Shown: piece after piece, positions 49,736 to 58,358 of the stretch
Numbering within the stretch: the first letter of the stretch is position 1
Layout: each line of letters begins with the position of its first letter
Assembly: GCA_964530325.1 (NCBI GenBank)
Contig: CAZHAX010000001.1
Coordinates: 124,001-188,000, forward strand
Source: CAZHAX01 sp964530325
GTDB taxonomy: Bacteria > Chloroflexota > Anaerolineae > B4-G1
Direction of reading: 5' to 3'
DNA length: 64,000 bases
Program-made: the position numbers and the translations under genes
The notes under the pieces: model-generated
What the model was told of the DNA's origin: nothing
Database searches by the model: none
Seen by the model: only the letters and a program-made list of their open reading frames with translations

Positions 49736-51181
49736 GTGTCAACGGCCATGCTCTGGGAAACGTACTACACGCCGACGTCGATAGATGAGGCTGTGCGGCT
49801 GCTCGCCGAGCACGGGGCTGACGCGCGCGTCATCGCCGGCGGCACCGACCTGATGATCGAGCTGCAGCGGGGCGAGCGCAGTGTCCGCGTCCTTGTAGAC
49901 GTTTCGCGCGTCGGCGGCCTTGATCGCGTGCGCCTGGACGACGACGGTCTGGTCCACATTGGCCCGGCCGTTACTCACAGCATCGCGGCTTCCGCCTGTC
50001 TGTTGGTCGAGCGAGCCTTCCCCCTGGCGCTGGCCTGCTTTCGGCTGGGCACCCCCCAACTGCGCAATCGGGGCACGATTGCCGGAAACCTGATCACCGC
50101 CTCTCCGGCAAACGATACTATCCCGGCCCTGTTGGCGCTTGATGCTCAGGTCACCCTCCGCAGCGAGCGCGGTGAGCGTGCCGTGCCTCTGGCCGAGCTC
50201 TACCGGGGAGTGCGGCGTACCGTTGTGGAAGCGGACGAGCTTCTCGTCGACATCGCCTTCGCTCCGCTTGATGCGGACGATCGCGGCACGTTCGACAAGA
50301 TCGCGCTCCGTCGGACCCACGCCATTTCCGTGGTCAACACCGCCGTCGTGTTGACGTTCGACGACGACCAGGTGGCTGAGGCACGTATCGCTCTCGGCTG
50401 CGTGGCGCCGACTGTCGTCCGGGCCAAGGAGGCCGAGGCCGCCCTGGCCGGCAGGCCGCTCAACGATGCCTCCATCGCTGCGGCGGCCGCATTGGCTACT
50501 GAAGCGGCGGCTCCGATAGACGATATCCGCTCCGGGGCGGAGTACCGGCGAGAGGCAGTGGGTGTGCTCGTGCACCGGGCGCTTGGCAGGCTGCGCGACG
50601 GCTCCGAGCGCGAGGAGCTGCCCCGCGAAATGCCCAAGCTGTGGGGACGCACGGATGGCCGCTTCCCTCGCCTGGCCGGCGAGACGATCTGTCACCTCGA
50701 TAGCGGCCCGGAGCCGATCGAGTGCACTGTCAACGGGGAGAATGTGGCGATTGCCGGAGCGGGTGGCAAGACCCTGCTGGAAGTGCTGCGCGATGACCTG
50801 GGCCTGACGGGCACCAAAGAGGGGTGCGGCGAGGGCGAATGCGGGGCCTGCACCGTATTGATGGATGGAATAGCCGTCCTGGCCTGCATCACACCGGCGC
50901 CGCGTGCTCACGGCGCTGACATCGTGACGGTGGAAGGGCTGGCGGAAGGAGACGAGCTGCACCCGCTTCAGCAATCCTTCATCGATGCGGGCGCGGTACA
51001 GTGCGGCTTCTGTACACCAGGCTTCTTGATGGCCGGGACCTGCCTGCTTGAGGAGAAGCCCCATCCCAGCCACGAGCAGGTCGTGGCTGGCCTCACCGGC
51101 AACCTGTGCCGCTGCACGGGATACTACAAGATAGCGCAAGCCATCGAGGGCGCTGCCGGGAGAAAGGGAGAGCCGGCCTAG
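49736..51181 (+). CDS. Fused FAD-binding and 2Fe-2S subunits of a xanthine dehydrogenase-family molybdenum hydroxylase
   Basis: 481 residues. The N-terminal half is the FAD subunit (CoxM/XdhB type): VIAGGTDLMIELQRG (~32-46), TIAGNLITASPANDTIPALLALDA (~115-138), then a CO-dehydrogenase-type C-terminal domain (~180-285). After a short linker the C-terminal half is the ferredoxin subunit: KEGCGEGECGACTVLMDG..LAC (~361-385, plant-type 2Fe-2S) and QCGFCTPGF with NLCRCTGYYKI (~422-462, second 2Fe-2S). All eight Cys are present. The molybdopterin catalytic subunit is absent before and after it. GGAGGAG lies 8 bases before the GTG. Confidence 0.88.
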   Translation: MSTAMLWETYYTPTSIDEAVRLLAEHGADARVIAGGTDLMIELQRGERSVRVLVDVSRVGGLDRVRLDDDGLVHIGPAVTHSIAASACLLVERAFPLALACFRLGTPQLRNRGTIAGNLITASPANDTIPALLALDAQVTLRSERGERAVPLAELYRGVRRTVVEADELLVDIAFAPLDADDRGTFDKIALRRTHAISVVNTAVVLTFDDDQVAEARIALGCVAPTVVRAKEAEAALAGRPLNDASIAAAAALATEAAAPIDDIRSGAEYRREAVGVLVHRALGRLRDGSEREELPREMPKLWGRTDGRFPRLAGETICHLDSGPEPIECTVNGENVAIAGAGGKTLLEVLRDDLGLTGTKEGCGEGECGACTVLMDGIAVLACITPAPRAHGADIVTVEGLAEGDELHPLQQSFIDAGAVQCGFCTPGFLMAGTCLLEEKPHPSHEQVVAGLTGNLCRCTGYYKIAQAIEGAAGRKGEPA

Positions 51182-51212
51182 GCGGGCTCGTCCCAGGACG
51201 ACATTGAGTAGG

Positions 51213-52004
51213 ATGAAGAACGGACGCTTGCTTCAAGTAGAAGACCTGTGGCTCAATAGGACGGGCGCTGAAGTCCTGCGCGGGGCGAACCTGGCCGTCG
51301 GTGCGGGCGAAGTGCACGCTCTCCTTGGGCTGAACGGGTCCGGCAAGACGAGCCTGGCGATGGCGGTGATGGGCGCCGCCGGGTACGAGCCAGACCGGGG
51401 CACCATACGCTTCAACGGAAAGGACGTGACCCGCCTCTCCGTCACGGAGCGTGCCCGGCTGGGGATGACGCTGGCCTGGCAGGAACCGGCCCGCTTTGAG
51501 GGGATACCGGTTGCGGACTACCTGGCCCTGGGAATGGCGCAGCCCGATCGGGAGCGCATCGAGCAGGCGCTATCTGCAGTGGCCCTTTCGCCCTCCGTCT
51601 ACCTGGGCCGGCCGGTCGATGCAACTCTTTCCGGTGGTGAAAGAAAGCGGATCGAGTTGGCCGCGGTCTACGCCATGCAGCCGAGGCTGGCGATCCTGGA
51701 CGAGCCTGACTCCGGCGTCGACGTGCTCTGCCTGGCCGATATCCTGGCCCTGGTCCGCCGGATGGCGGACGAAGGCACTTCCGTACTGCTGATCACCCAC
51801 AGGGATGAGATGGCTGAAGTGGCGGACCGGGCTTCGCTGATGTGCGGTGGGGCGGTCATCGAGACCGGGACTCCCGCTGAGGTGCGGGAGTACTACGCTC
51901 GCCGCTGCCGGCCGCATGGCCAGCAGCTCGGCAGCCAGCCCTGGGGTGCGGAGGCGGGAGGGACGTATCAGCGGGTCGTGTCGGAAGGGGCGTGCGATGA
52001 GTAA
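51213..52004 (+). CDS. sufC: SufC-like Fe-S cluster assembly ATPase
   Basis: 263 residues. Walker A GLNGSGKTS (~39-47), Q-loop TLAWQEPARFEG, ABC signature LSGGERKRIELAA (~139-151), Walker B LAILDEPDSGVD (~158-169) and the switch His in LLITHRDEMAE. The Glu/Asp-rich signature and EPDSGVD are SufC-like. It is the soluble ATPase that drives SufB(D) scaffold changes. ATG 51213 is used; a TTG at 51204 is an alternative. The sufB gene overlaps its end by 8 bases. Other suf genes (sufD, sufS, sufU, sufE) are not present. Confidence 0.85.
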   Translation: MKNGRLLQVEDLWLNRTGAEVLRGANLAVGAGEVHALLGLNGSGKTSLAMAVMGAAGYEPDRGTIRFNGKDVTRLSVTERARLGMTLAWQEPARFEGIPVADYLALGMAQPDRERIEQALSAVALSPSVYLGRPVDATLSGGERKRIELAAVYAMQPRLAILDEPDSGVDVLCLADILALVRRMADEGTSVLLITHRDEMAEVADRASLMCGGAVIETGTPAEVREYYARRCRPHGQQLGSQPWGAEAGGTYQRVVSEGACDE

Positions 52005-52986
52005 GCGCCCCTCCGCCCCTTCGGTGCTGGCGAAGAAGGACCCCGCCTGGGCAAGCGACTTCGAGGCCATGCTCCAGGCCTACGAGCAGGCGGGGGGCAA
52101 GCCGGAGCTGCTGAAGATGGAGCGGATCGGAAGCGCCGTCGTCAGCGGCAATCACGTCCTGGCCGTGCACGAGACCGACGGCGTTACCATCGAGACAGAG
52201 GAGAGGGAGCACGGTATTGGAGCACGCATTGTCGTCGCTCCGGGGACGAAGGTCGCCTATCCGGTGCATCTCTGCTTCGGTGTCATACCCGCCGAAGGGC
52301 TGCAGGAGATCGTCCCCGAGTTCGAGATCGGCGAAGGGGCCGAGGTCGGCTTCACAGCCCACTGCACCTTCCCCAATGCGCAAGACGTCAAGCATGTGAT
52401 GGATGCCCACATACGCGTAGGTGCGGGCGCCACAATGCGCTACAGTGAGGGCCACTACCACGGCGAGCAGGGGGGCATAGATGTTCTTCCCACCACCCGT
52501 GCGTCGGTAGACGACGGTGGTCGGCTGGAGATCGACTTCAACCTGATCCACGGCCGGGTGGGCAGCCTGGCCATCGACTTCGAGGTCGATGTGGCCGCGC
52601 GAGGCGTGGCCGAGGTGGTTACCAAGGCGTACGGCTGGGCGGATGACAAGGTCGATGTCAAGGAGACGGTCCGCCTCAACGGCGAAGGCGCCCGCGGACT
52701 AACCAGGACCAGGGTCGCCGTCCGCGACCGGGCTGTCAGCTCCGTGTACACCACCGCCGAGGGCAACGCACCGGGAGCCGTGGGCCACATGGACTGCACA
52801 GAGATCGTGCGCGGCTCCGCCGAGGCGCGGAACGTGCCCGTGGTAGTTGTACGCGACGACCGGGCCCGAGTTACGCACGAGGCAGCCATCGGCAGTGTCA
52901 ACCGCAAGGAGCTGGAGACGCTCCTGGCACGGGGCCTCGACGAGGACGAGGCCGTCGACATCATCATCAGGGGGATGCTGCAGTAG
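51997..52986 (+). CDS. SufB/SufD-family Fe-S scaffold protein (short, SmsB-like)
   Basis: 329 residues, much shorter than SufB (~480) and with no long N-terminal helical part. The central right-handed beta-helix of the SufBD family is recognisable: GEGAEVGFTAHCTFPNAQDVKHVMDAHIRVGAGATMRYSEGHYHG, then VDVKETVRLNGEGARG, GNAPGAVGHMDCTEIVRG and the conserved C-terminal ARVTHEAAIGSVNRKELETLLARGLDEDEAVDIIIRGML. One SufBD-type gene plus SufC fits the minimal two-component SUF systems described in archaea and deep-branching bacteria. The start overlaps sufC by 8 bases. Confidence 0.83.
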   Translation: MSKRPSAPSVLAKKDPAWASDFEAMLQAYEQAGGKPELLKMERIGSAVVSGNHVLAVHETDGVTIETEEREHGIGARIVVAPGTKVAYPVHLCFGVIPAEGLQEIVPEFEIGEGAEVGFTAHCTFPNAQDVKHVMDAHIRVGAGATMRYSEGHYHGEQGGIDVLPTTRASVDDGGRLEIDFNLIHGRVGSLAIDFEVDVAARGVAEVVTKAYGWADDKVDVKETVRLNGEGARGLTRTRVAVRDRAVSSVYTTAEGNAPGAVGHMDCTEIVRGSAEARNVPVVVVRDDRARVTHEAAIGSVNRKELETLLARGLDEDEAVDIIIRGMLQ

Positions 52987-53033
52987 CGCGAGCGCCGCGC
53001 CCGCGCTCCGCCGTCCGATGCTGCGATGCCGCT

Positions 53034-53618
53034 CTAGAGATCCCGCCGGATGCCCAGCAGCTTCCAGCCCGAAGGCAAGGCCAGCCCTGCCAGGGCCAGC
53101 TTGAGCAGATCGCCCGCGACGAAGGGGTAGAGGCCCAACGGGAGCGCTGCCTTGGCCCCGACGAATGCGGCCAGCCAGGGCAGGCCAAGCGCGTAGATGG
53201 CTGCGTTGCCCACCAACATCGCTACCAGCGTTGTGCCCACACGGCGGTCCCAGCCCCTCTCCGCGAGCAGGCCGGTGACGTATGCGGCAGCGATGAAGCC
53301 CAGCAGGTAACCGCCTCTGGGTCCGGCTAGAACGGCCAGTCCACTCGTCCCTCCGGCGAAAACGGGCAGACCGATCGCCCCCTGAGCCACGTAGGTCGCC
53401 ATGCACAAGGCGCCGCGGCGGGAGCCGAGCAGCGCCCCGACGAGAACCACGGTCAGAGTCTGGGCAGTGATGGGAACAGGGCTCCAGGGCAGCGGCAGGG
53501 CGACGTAGGCGGACAGCGTGATCAGCAGGCTGCCGCCTAGGACGAGTGCGGCGTCGTATACCCTGGCCCGGTCGGCCACCTGTGGTCGTAGTACGTCTGC
53601 AGCTGTCGCCACTGCCAT
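53034..53618 (-). CDS. bioY: BioY family biotin transporter (ECF S component)
   Basis: 194 residues, about six helices. Family motifs are AYVALPLPWSPVPITAQTLTVVLVGALLGSRRGAL, the loop GLPVFAGGTSGLAVLAGPRGGYLLGF (~88-113) and PLGLYPFVAGDLLKLALAG near the end. BioY binds biotin with high affinity and usually works with ECF ATPases (EcfA1/A2) and EcfT, none of which is here; shared energising modules elsewhere are common. The ATG at 53618 has GGAGGG upstream. Convergent with sufB. Confidence 0.93.
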   Translation of the reverse strand: MAVATAADVLRPQVADRARVYDAALVLGGSLLITLSAYVALPLPWSPVPITAQTLTVVLVGALLGSRRGALCMATYVAQGAIGLPVFAGGTSGLAVLAGPRGGYLLGFIAAAYVTGLLAERGWDRRVGTTLVAMLVGNAAIYALGLPWLAAFVGAKAALPLGLYPFVAGDLLKLALAGLALPSGWKLLGIRRDL

Positions 53619-53773
53619 GATGATTGCCCTCCGCTCCGGCTGGCGTCTTCTGTCAGGCACCGGAGCGTTGACAGAAGGTGCTTCTCCGTCTACAATGGCC
53701 GTCGGCGGGTCTTGGCCCGCGCCGGGCGGCAGGAACACTTGCGATAGGCTGTAACACCGGGACTGCTCATTAG

Positions 53774-54757
53774 ATGCTCGACTTGGTGCACGGACTGGTC
53801 ATCAAGGCGCAGAGTGGCTTCTTCACGGTGCACACCGGGGAGGGCGACTTCATCTGCCAGGTCCGAGGGCGGCTGAAGCGCGAACGGAAGGATACGGCGA
53901 TCGCCGCCGTCGGCGATCGGGTGCACATAAGCCTGGCCGAGGACGGCATGGGTATGATCGAGGAGGTGGAAGAGCGCCGGCGGGCTCTGGCCCGGCTATC
54001 CCCCTCGCCTGGGGGGCGCGGCTCGCGGCGCTGGGATCGGGATAGCTACCTGGCCGAACGGGAACAGGTGATCCTGGCCAACCCGGATCAGGCAGTCTTC
54101 GTCTTCTCCTGCGCCGAGCCGGACCCTCACCTGCGGATGCTCGATCGCCTGCTGGTGGGAGTGGAGGTGCAGCATATACCCGCTGTAGTCTGCGCAAACA
54201 AGAGCGATCTGCTGACGCGGCGAGAGGCCCGCTCGCTCTTCGGCGCCTACCGGGACGTCGGCTACAGGGTGATCTACACCAGCGCGCTGAAAGGGCGCGG
54301 CGTCGGTCGACTCCGGCGCCAGCTGCGGGGCAAGATATCGGCGCTCGTGGGTCCCTCAGGGACGGGGAAGACGAGCCTGCTGAACGCGATGCAGCCCGGG
54401 CTGGGCTTGCGCGTGCGCGAGGTAAGCGAGGCCACCAGTAAGGGCCGCCACACGACCGTGGCTCCGGAGCTCGTCCCCCTCAAGGGTGGAGGGTGGGTGG
54501 CAGACACGCCCGGCCTGCGCGCTCTTGCCCTCTTCGACGTGGATCCGGAGGAACTGGACGCCTACTTCCCGGACATAGCGCCGCTGGTGGCCAAGTGCCA
54601 GTTCTCGGATTGTACGCACGTTGTGGAGCCGGGCTGTGCCGTCCAGCAGGCGGTCGAGGACGGCCGCATCGGCGAGCATCGGTACGAGAGCTACGTCCGG
54701 CTGCGGGAGGAGCATCAGAAGCTGGCGGATATGTATTGGTGGGGCATACAGGACTAG
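53774..54757 (+). CDS. rsgA: Ribosome small-subunit GTPase RsgA (YjeQ)
   Basis: 327 residues. Order: N-terminal OB fold (~1-85), circularly permuted GTPase with NKSD (~141-144), GPSGTGKTSLLNA (~193-205), DTPGLR (~242), and a C-terminal zinc site CQFSDCTHVVEPGC (~276-289). It matures the 30S subunit. The circular G4-G1-G3 order is diagnostic. No clear ribosome-binding site precedes the ATG, so a slightly different start or a short leader is possible. The ECF sigma gene begins four bases after the stop. Confidence 0.95.
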   Translation: MLDLVHGLVIKAQSGFFTVHTGEGDFICQVRGRLKRERKDTAIAAVGDRVHISLAEDGMGMIEEVEERRRALARLSPSPGGRGSRRWDRDSYLAEREQVILANPDQAVFVFSCAEPDPHLRMLDRLLVGVEVQHIPAVVCANKSDLLTRREARSLFGAYRDVGYRVIYTSALKGRGVGRLRRQLRGKISALVGPSGTGKTSLLNAMQPGLGLRVREVSEATSKGRHTTVAPELVPLKGGGWVADTPGLRALALFDVDPEELDAYFPDIAPLVAKCQFSDCTHVVEPGCAVQQAVEDGRIGEHRYESYVRLREEHQKLADMYWWGIQD

Positions 54758-54761
54758 CGAA

Positions 54762-55385
54762 GTGAGCGGGCAGAACGTGGCCGAGGAGACGGAACTAATC
54801 TCCGCTGCACAGCAGGGAAACGTCGACGCCTTCAACGAGTTGGTGCTCGTCTATCAGCAACGGGTCTACAACGTCGCCTACCACATTATGGCGGACCCCG
54901 CCGCCGCGGCCGACGCGGCGCAGGATGCGTTCGTCTCCGCCTTCCAGGCCATCAGCCGCTTCCGGGGCGGCTCGTTCCGGTCCTACCTTCTGCGCATCGT
55001 CACCAACACCTGCTACGACGAGATGCGCCGCCGCAAGCGCCGGCCGACGGCGTCGTTTGAGGATTTCGGCGAGCTGGACGAGGACGCGAACCCGGTGCTG
55101 GTGAACGGTCATGAAGGACCAGAGGAGCTGGCGGAACGGCAGGAGATGGCAGAGGTGATCCAGGCTGCGATAGAGATGCTTCCTCCCGACCAGCGCACGA
55201 CGCTCGTGCTCTCGGACGTGCAGGGGCTTGCCTATGAGGAGATCGCCGAGGTAACCGGCGCTTCTCTGGGCACTGTCAAGTCCCGCCTGGCCAGAGCCCG
55301 AGGCAAGGTGCGGGACTACCTGGCGGAGCATGGGGAACTTCTGCCCGCCCGGTATCGTCCTAGAGATGAGGACCCCGAGCGGTAG
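54762..55385 (+). CDS. ECF-type RNA polymerase sigma factor
   Basis: 207 residues. Region 2 (~20-90): FNELVLVYQQRVYNVAYHIM, AQDAFVSAFQAISRFRGGSFRSYLLRIVTNTCYDEMRRRKRRP. Region 4 (~135-190): LPPDQRTTLVLSDVQGLAYEEIAEVTGASLGTVKSRLARARGKVRDYL, a normal -35-binding helix-turn-helix. The GTG start at 54762 leaves only 4 bases from rsgA; a GTG at 54777 is another choice. The adjacent membrane protein (55399) looks like its anti-sigma factor, so activity is probably released by an envelope signal. Confidence 0.92.
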   Translation: MSGQNVAEETELISAAQQGNVDAFNELVLVYQQRVYNVAYHIMADPAAAADAAQDAFVSAFQAISRFRGGSFRSYLLRIVTNTCYDEMRRRKRRPTASFEDFGELDEDANPVLVNGHEGPEELAERQEMAEVIQAAIEMLPPDQRTTLVLSDVQGLAYEEIAEVTGASLGTVKSRLARARGKVRDYLAEHGELLPARYRPRDEDPER

Positions 55386-55398
55386 CCCAGGGTATACG

Positions 55399-56292
55399 AT
55401 GGCACGTCGGAACGGAGTGACCAGAAGAGAGCGAGAACGGCTCACCGAGCTGCTGTCCGCCTACCTGGACGGACAGCTGGCCGATTCAGAGCGCGCGCGT
55501 CTCGAGGAGCGGCTGGCTGCTGACGCGTCGCTGCGGGCCGAGCTGGAGTCGCTGCGGCAAACGGTCAGTCTGCTCGGCGAGCTGCCCAAAGTGGCCGTGC
55601 CGCGGAACTTCATCCTGCCCCGGGCGACGGTTACTGCCACCCGGACTGTCCAGCGGTCCTCCGCTCGGCGGCCGCTCCTTGCTCCCGTGCTGACCGCAGC
55701 TACGTCTCTGGCGACGCTGCTCTTTGGCGTCGTGCTCACCGGCGAGCTTGTTCTCACCGGGTTGGGTGGATACGCCACGCTTTCGGAGCCAGGTGGTGCC
55801 GATTCTGCTCCACTGTCGGCCCCGGCGGCGCAGACCGATACGCCCACGCCTGCCGCAGTGGGCTCGCACCAGGACGCCTTGCCGCCATCGCCAACAGTTG
55901 AAGCCGCACCTACGATAGTTGCGGCCGGCGACGGGAACGGAGAGGACGACCAGGGCGAGCGCTACAGCATGGACTCTCCGACTCCCTCGCCAGAACCTGG
56001 CCTCGGAGGCGGCGGCGCTCCCGTCTCGGACACACTGCAGGCACCCACGGGGGTATTGGGCGGCGGCGAGGGCGAAGAAGCGGCGACTTCGACGCCCGCA
56101 GCGGTAGGCGAAGAGGCTGCCGAGCCGGTGGCAGTGCAGGACGAGGGGGCGTTGGAACGAGCTCGAGAGCCGAACGGGCCTGCCGCGATTGCTCCACTGT
56201 GGGCCTGGCGAGCTGCAGAGACAGGCCTGGGTCTGGCTGCTCTTGCGCTGGGTGCGGCGGCAGTCTTCGCCTGGCGCGCCCGGCGGCGCTAG
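55399..56292 (+). CDS. Putative anti-sigma factor, two-helix membrane protein
   Basis: 297 residues. The N-terminal ~60 residues (ERERLTELLSAYLDGQLADSERARLEERLAADASLRAELESLRQT) match the anti-sigma helical bundle, but the usual zinc HxxxCxxC is absent. A membrane helix lies at ~94-116 and a second near 270-290. Between them is a long Pro/Thr/Gly/Glu-rich, disordered extracytoplasmic region. Two helices put the C-terminus back in the cytosol, unlike single-pass anti-sigmas. ATG 55399 has AGGG upstream; ATG 55366, overlapping the sigma gene, is possible. Followed by a strong terminator. Confidence 0.78.
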   Translation: MARRNGVTRRERERLTELLSAYLDGQLADSERARLEERLAADASLRAELESLRQTVSLLGELPKVAVPRNFILPRATVTATRTVQRSSARRPLLAPVLTAATSLATLLFGVVLTGELVLTGLGGYATLSEPGGADSAPLSAPAAQTDTPTPAAVGSHQDALPPSPTVEAAPTIVAAGDGNGEDDQGERYSMDSPTPSPEPGLGGGGAPVSDTLQAPTGVLGGGEGEEAATSTPAAVGEEAAEPVAVQDEGALERAREPNGPAAIAPLWAWRAAETGLGLAALALGAAAVFAWRARRR

Positions 56293-56323
56293 AGGGCAGG
56301 CCGCACAACGCGACCGAGCCGAA

Positions 56324-56356
56324 GAGCCCCCCGCCGGACAGGTGGGGGGCTCGTTT
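56324..56356 (+). terminator. Rho-independent terminator of rsgA-sigma-anti-sigma unit
   Basis: 9-bp stem GAGCCCCCC (56324-56332) / GGGGGGCTC (56344-56352), 11-base loop, followed by GTTTC. It lies 32 bases after the anti-sigma stop and before the convergent hydrolase gene. Confidence 0.75.
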
Positions 56357-56401
56357 CATGCGGGCGATCGGCGCGCTGTGCGCCCATCTATGTAAGCGGT
56401 G

Positions 56402-58243
56402 CTATCCCAACATGGCGAACGAGGCGGAGGATAGGGATGCGACTGTGGCGGTGGCCCAGAGCAGGAACCGCTGAAGGCGCCGGCCCTCGCGCCTCCGCCA
56501 CTCCACTGCGGCCAGGGCGATCAGTCCCAAGGCCAGCGTTCCGGTCAGCAGCGCGGAGCCGGTGAAGAGCTGGCGCAACTGGGGCGAGAAGCCGAACAGC
56601 ATCTGGAACTGGTTCTCTCCCAGGGCCATTACCGTCAGCGCGATCGTCAGCAGGTTGGCCAGCAATACGCCGGTCGCCAGCCATCGAGCAAGCCTGACGG
56701 GGTGAGCGACGAAGTCCTTCCTAAGTCGCTCGACGACGGCGACGATCAACCAACTCAGGGACAGCGGCGCGAGCAGGGCCAGGCAGAGGAGCGCCAGCAG
56801 CATGGGTAGGCTCGACATCTTTGCCATCGGCGTGTCCAGCCCGTGGGCGGCGAGCAGGGCGTAGAGCTCGATGTGGAGCATGAACTCGCCGGGCAGGTTG
56901 TCGGCGTCGTCGACAGTTCCGATCGTCACCAGATCCAGGGGCGGGTAGTACTCCGCCCACGTGCCTGTCGATCCCATCATATGCACCACGGGTCCCTCGC
57001 CGGTGGGGAACACTATGAAGCCCGAAGCGTAGTGAAGACCTCTGATCCCCTCTGGCACGGCCAGCATCTCATCCAAGGTGGCTGGATCGCGGAAGAGGTC
57101 ACCGGCCACAAGCGCCCGGACGAACCTGGCGAGGTCTTCCAGTGTGGAGACCGCGCCCCCACCGCCCCAGTCGAAGGAGAAGTCGAGGCCACCGCTGACG
57201 GCAGGTTCATTCCAGGCCCACACCTCTGCGAGGCGGCGTCCGTAGACCTCGGTGGGCCGGTACGGTGCGCCGATCAGGTCCGTGTCGTCCATACCCAGCG
57301 GATCGAGTATCCGATCGTGCACCTCGCGGTGCAAGCTGTTTCCCGCCAGCTCCTCGACAACCAACCCCAGCAGCACGTAGTTCGTGTCGCTGTAGTGGAA
57401 GCCTTCGCCAGGCTCCCACAGCGCATTCTCGTTCATCCCGGCCAGGTAGAAGTTGAGCAGCCCAGCCATCCTGTCGTGGCGGTCTGCCTTCCAGGCCTGG
57501 TAGTCCCACGGTAGCCATTGCTGCCTGAACAGATAGTCGTCTGGATCACATCCCTCGGGCATGCCCTCCATAGTGCAGCGGACGAGCGCGGCGATTCCCA
57601 GCTCATTGTCGGAGGCAACGGTGCCGATCAGCGAGTCTGGCGCCGCGCCCTCGACCGTGCCCGGCATGAGCGAGACGGGAGTGTCGACTCCGTCGAAGTA
57701 GAGATCGCGCAGCCCGGAGGTGTGATTGAGCAGGTGGCGGAGAGTGATCGAGTCTGCATAGGACACACCGTCGATGCGGTGGAGCTCAGCCATCACTTCA
57801 GGCGCAAGCACAGCCAGTTCAGCCAGGGTAGCGTCGATTCCCGCCTCTCCGAATGCACCCTCCTCTGCCAGCTGGTAGATGACGACTGCGGTGAATGCCT
57901 TGGCTACGCTGGCGATATAGTACTGATGGTCCGCGCTCATCGGCTCGCCTGTGTCCACCCGGGCGATGCCTGCTGCGCCGGCGTAGTTGAAGCTGACCGT
58001 CGGCGCGTCGACGTAGACCATAGCATGCCGGTCGACGTCGCCGCTGGGGCTGGTGCGGACGTGCCCCTCGAGTAGGGTGTCGATCTCTGCCACCACGCTG
58101 TCCCTGTCCCATGACGTCGGGGTGGTCGAGCCACATCCGGAAAGGGCCAGTGCTCCGACCAGCAGGAACACAATCGGGCGGATCAGTCTCATTGGCGTCT
58201 GCTTTTCGACGATTCGGTGTTTCATGCTCCTGTTCGACTCCAT
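56402..58243 (-). CDS. Serine hydrolase (beta-lactamase/PBP-like) lipoprotein with C-terminal membrane domain
   Basis: 613 residues. The signal ends in a lipobox-like ALSGC (Cys37). The beta-lactamase-fold domain (~45-450) has the SxxK motif S112-V-A-K115, a YSDTNY motif (YxN, ~290) and VHMMGSTGTWAEYY in place of HTG/KTG. It may be a D,D-peptidase/esterase-like hydrolase acting outside the membrane. After that, four or so membrane helices (~470-600) form a C-terminal domain, seen in FmtA/EstB-like serine hydrolases of Gram-positives. AAGGAA lies 6 bases before the ATG. The ABC exporter genes are upstream in the same direction. Confidence 0.85.
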   Translation of the reverse strand: MESNRSMKHRIVEKQTPMRLIRPIVFLLVGALALSGCGSTTPTSWDRDSVVAEIDTLLEGHVRTSPSGDVDRHAMVYVDAPTVSFNYAGAAGIARVDTGEPMSADHQYYIASVAKAFTAVVIYQLAEEGAFGEAGIDATLAELAVLAPEVMAELHRIDGVSYADSITLRHLLNHTSGLRDLYFDGVDTPVSLMPGTVEGAAPDSLIGTVASDNELGIAALVRCTMEGMPEGCDPDDYLFRQQWLPWDYQAWKADRHDRMAGLLNFYLAGMNENALWEPGEGFHYSDTNYVLLGLVVEELAGNSLHREVHDRILDPLGMDDTDLIGAPYRPTEVYGRRLAEVWAWNEPAVSGGLDFSFDWGGGGAVSTLEDLARFVRALVAGDLFRDPATLDEMLAVPEGIRGLHYASGFIVFPTGEGPVVHMMGSTGTWAEYYPPLDLVTIGTVDDADNLPGEFMLHIELYALLAAHGLDTPMAKMSSLPMLLALLCLALLAPLSLSWLIVAVVERLRKDFVAHPVRLARWLATGVLLANLLTIALTVMALGENQFQMLFGFSPQLRQLFTGSALLTGTLALGLIALAAVEWRRREGRRLQRFLLWATATVASLSSASFAMLG

Positions 58244-58358
58244 TCGCTTTTCCTTTCGCCGGCCGGGGCGCGCCTGTGCGGCGGCCGGGTTCTAGTGGTT
58301 AGTATCTCCGCCGCCCTGGTCAGCCTGGGGCCCCGGCCGGCCGGACGGGCCCATCCAG

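Noticed and set aside
49739..51139. Minus-strand open frame of 466 codons
   Set aside because: Antisense to the FAD/2Fe-2S fusion, which has complete cofactor motifs.
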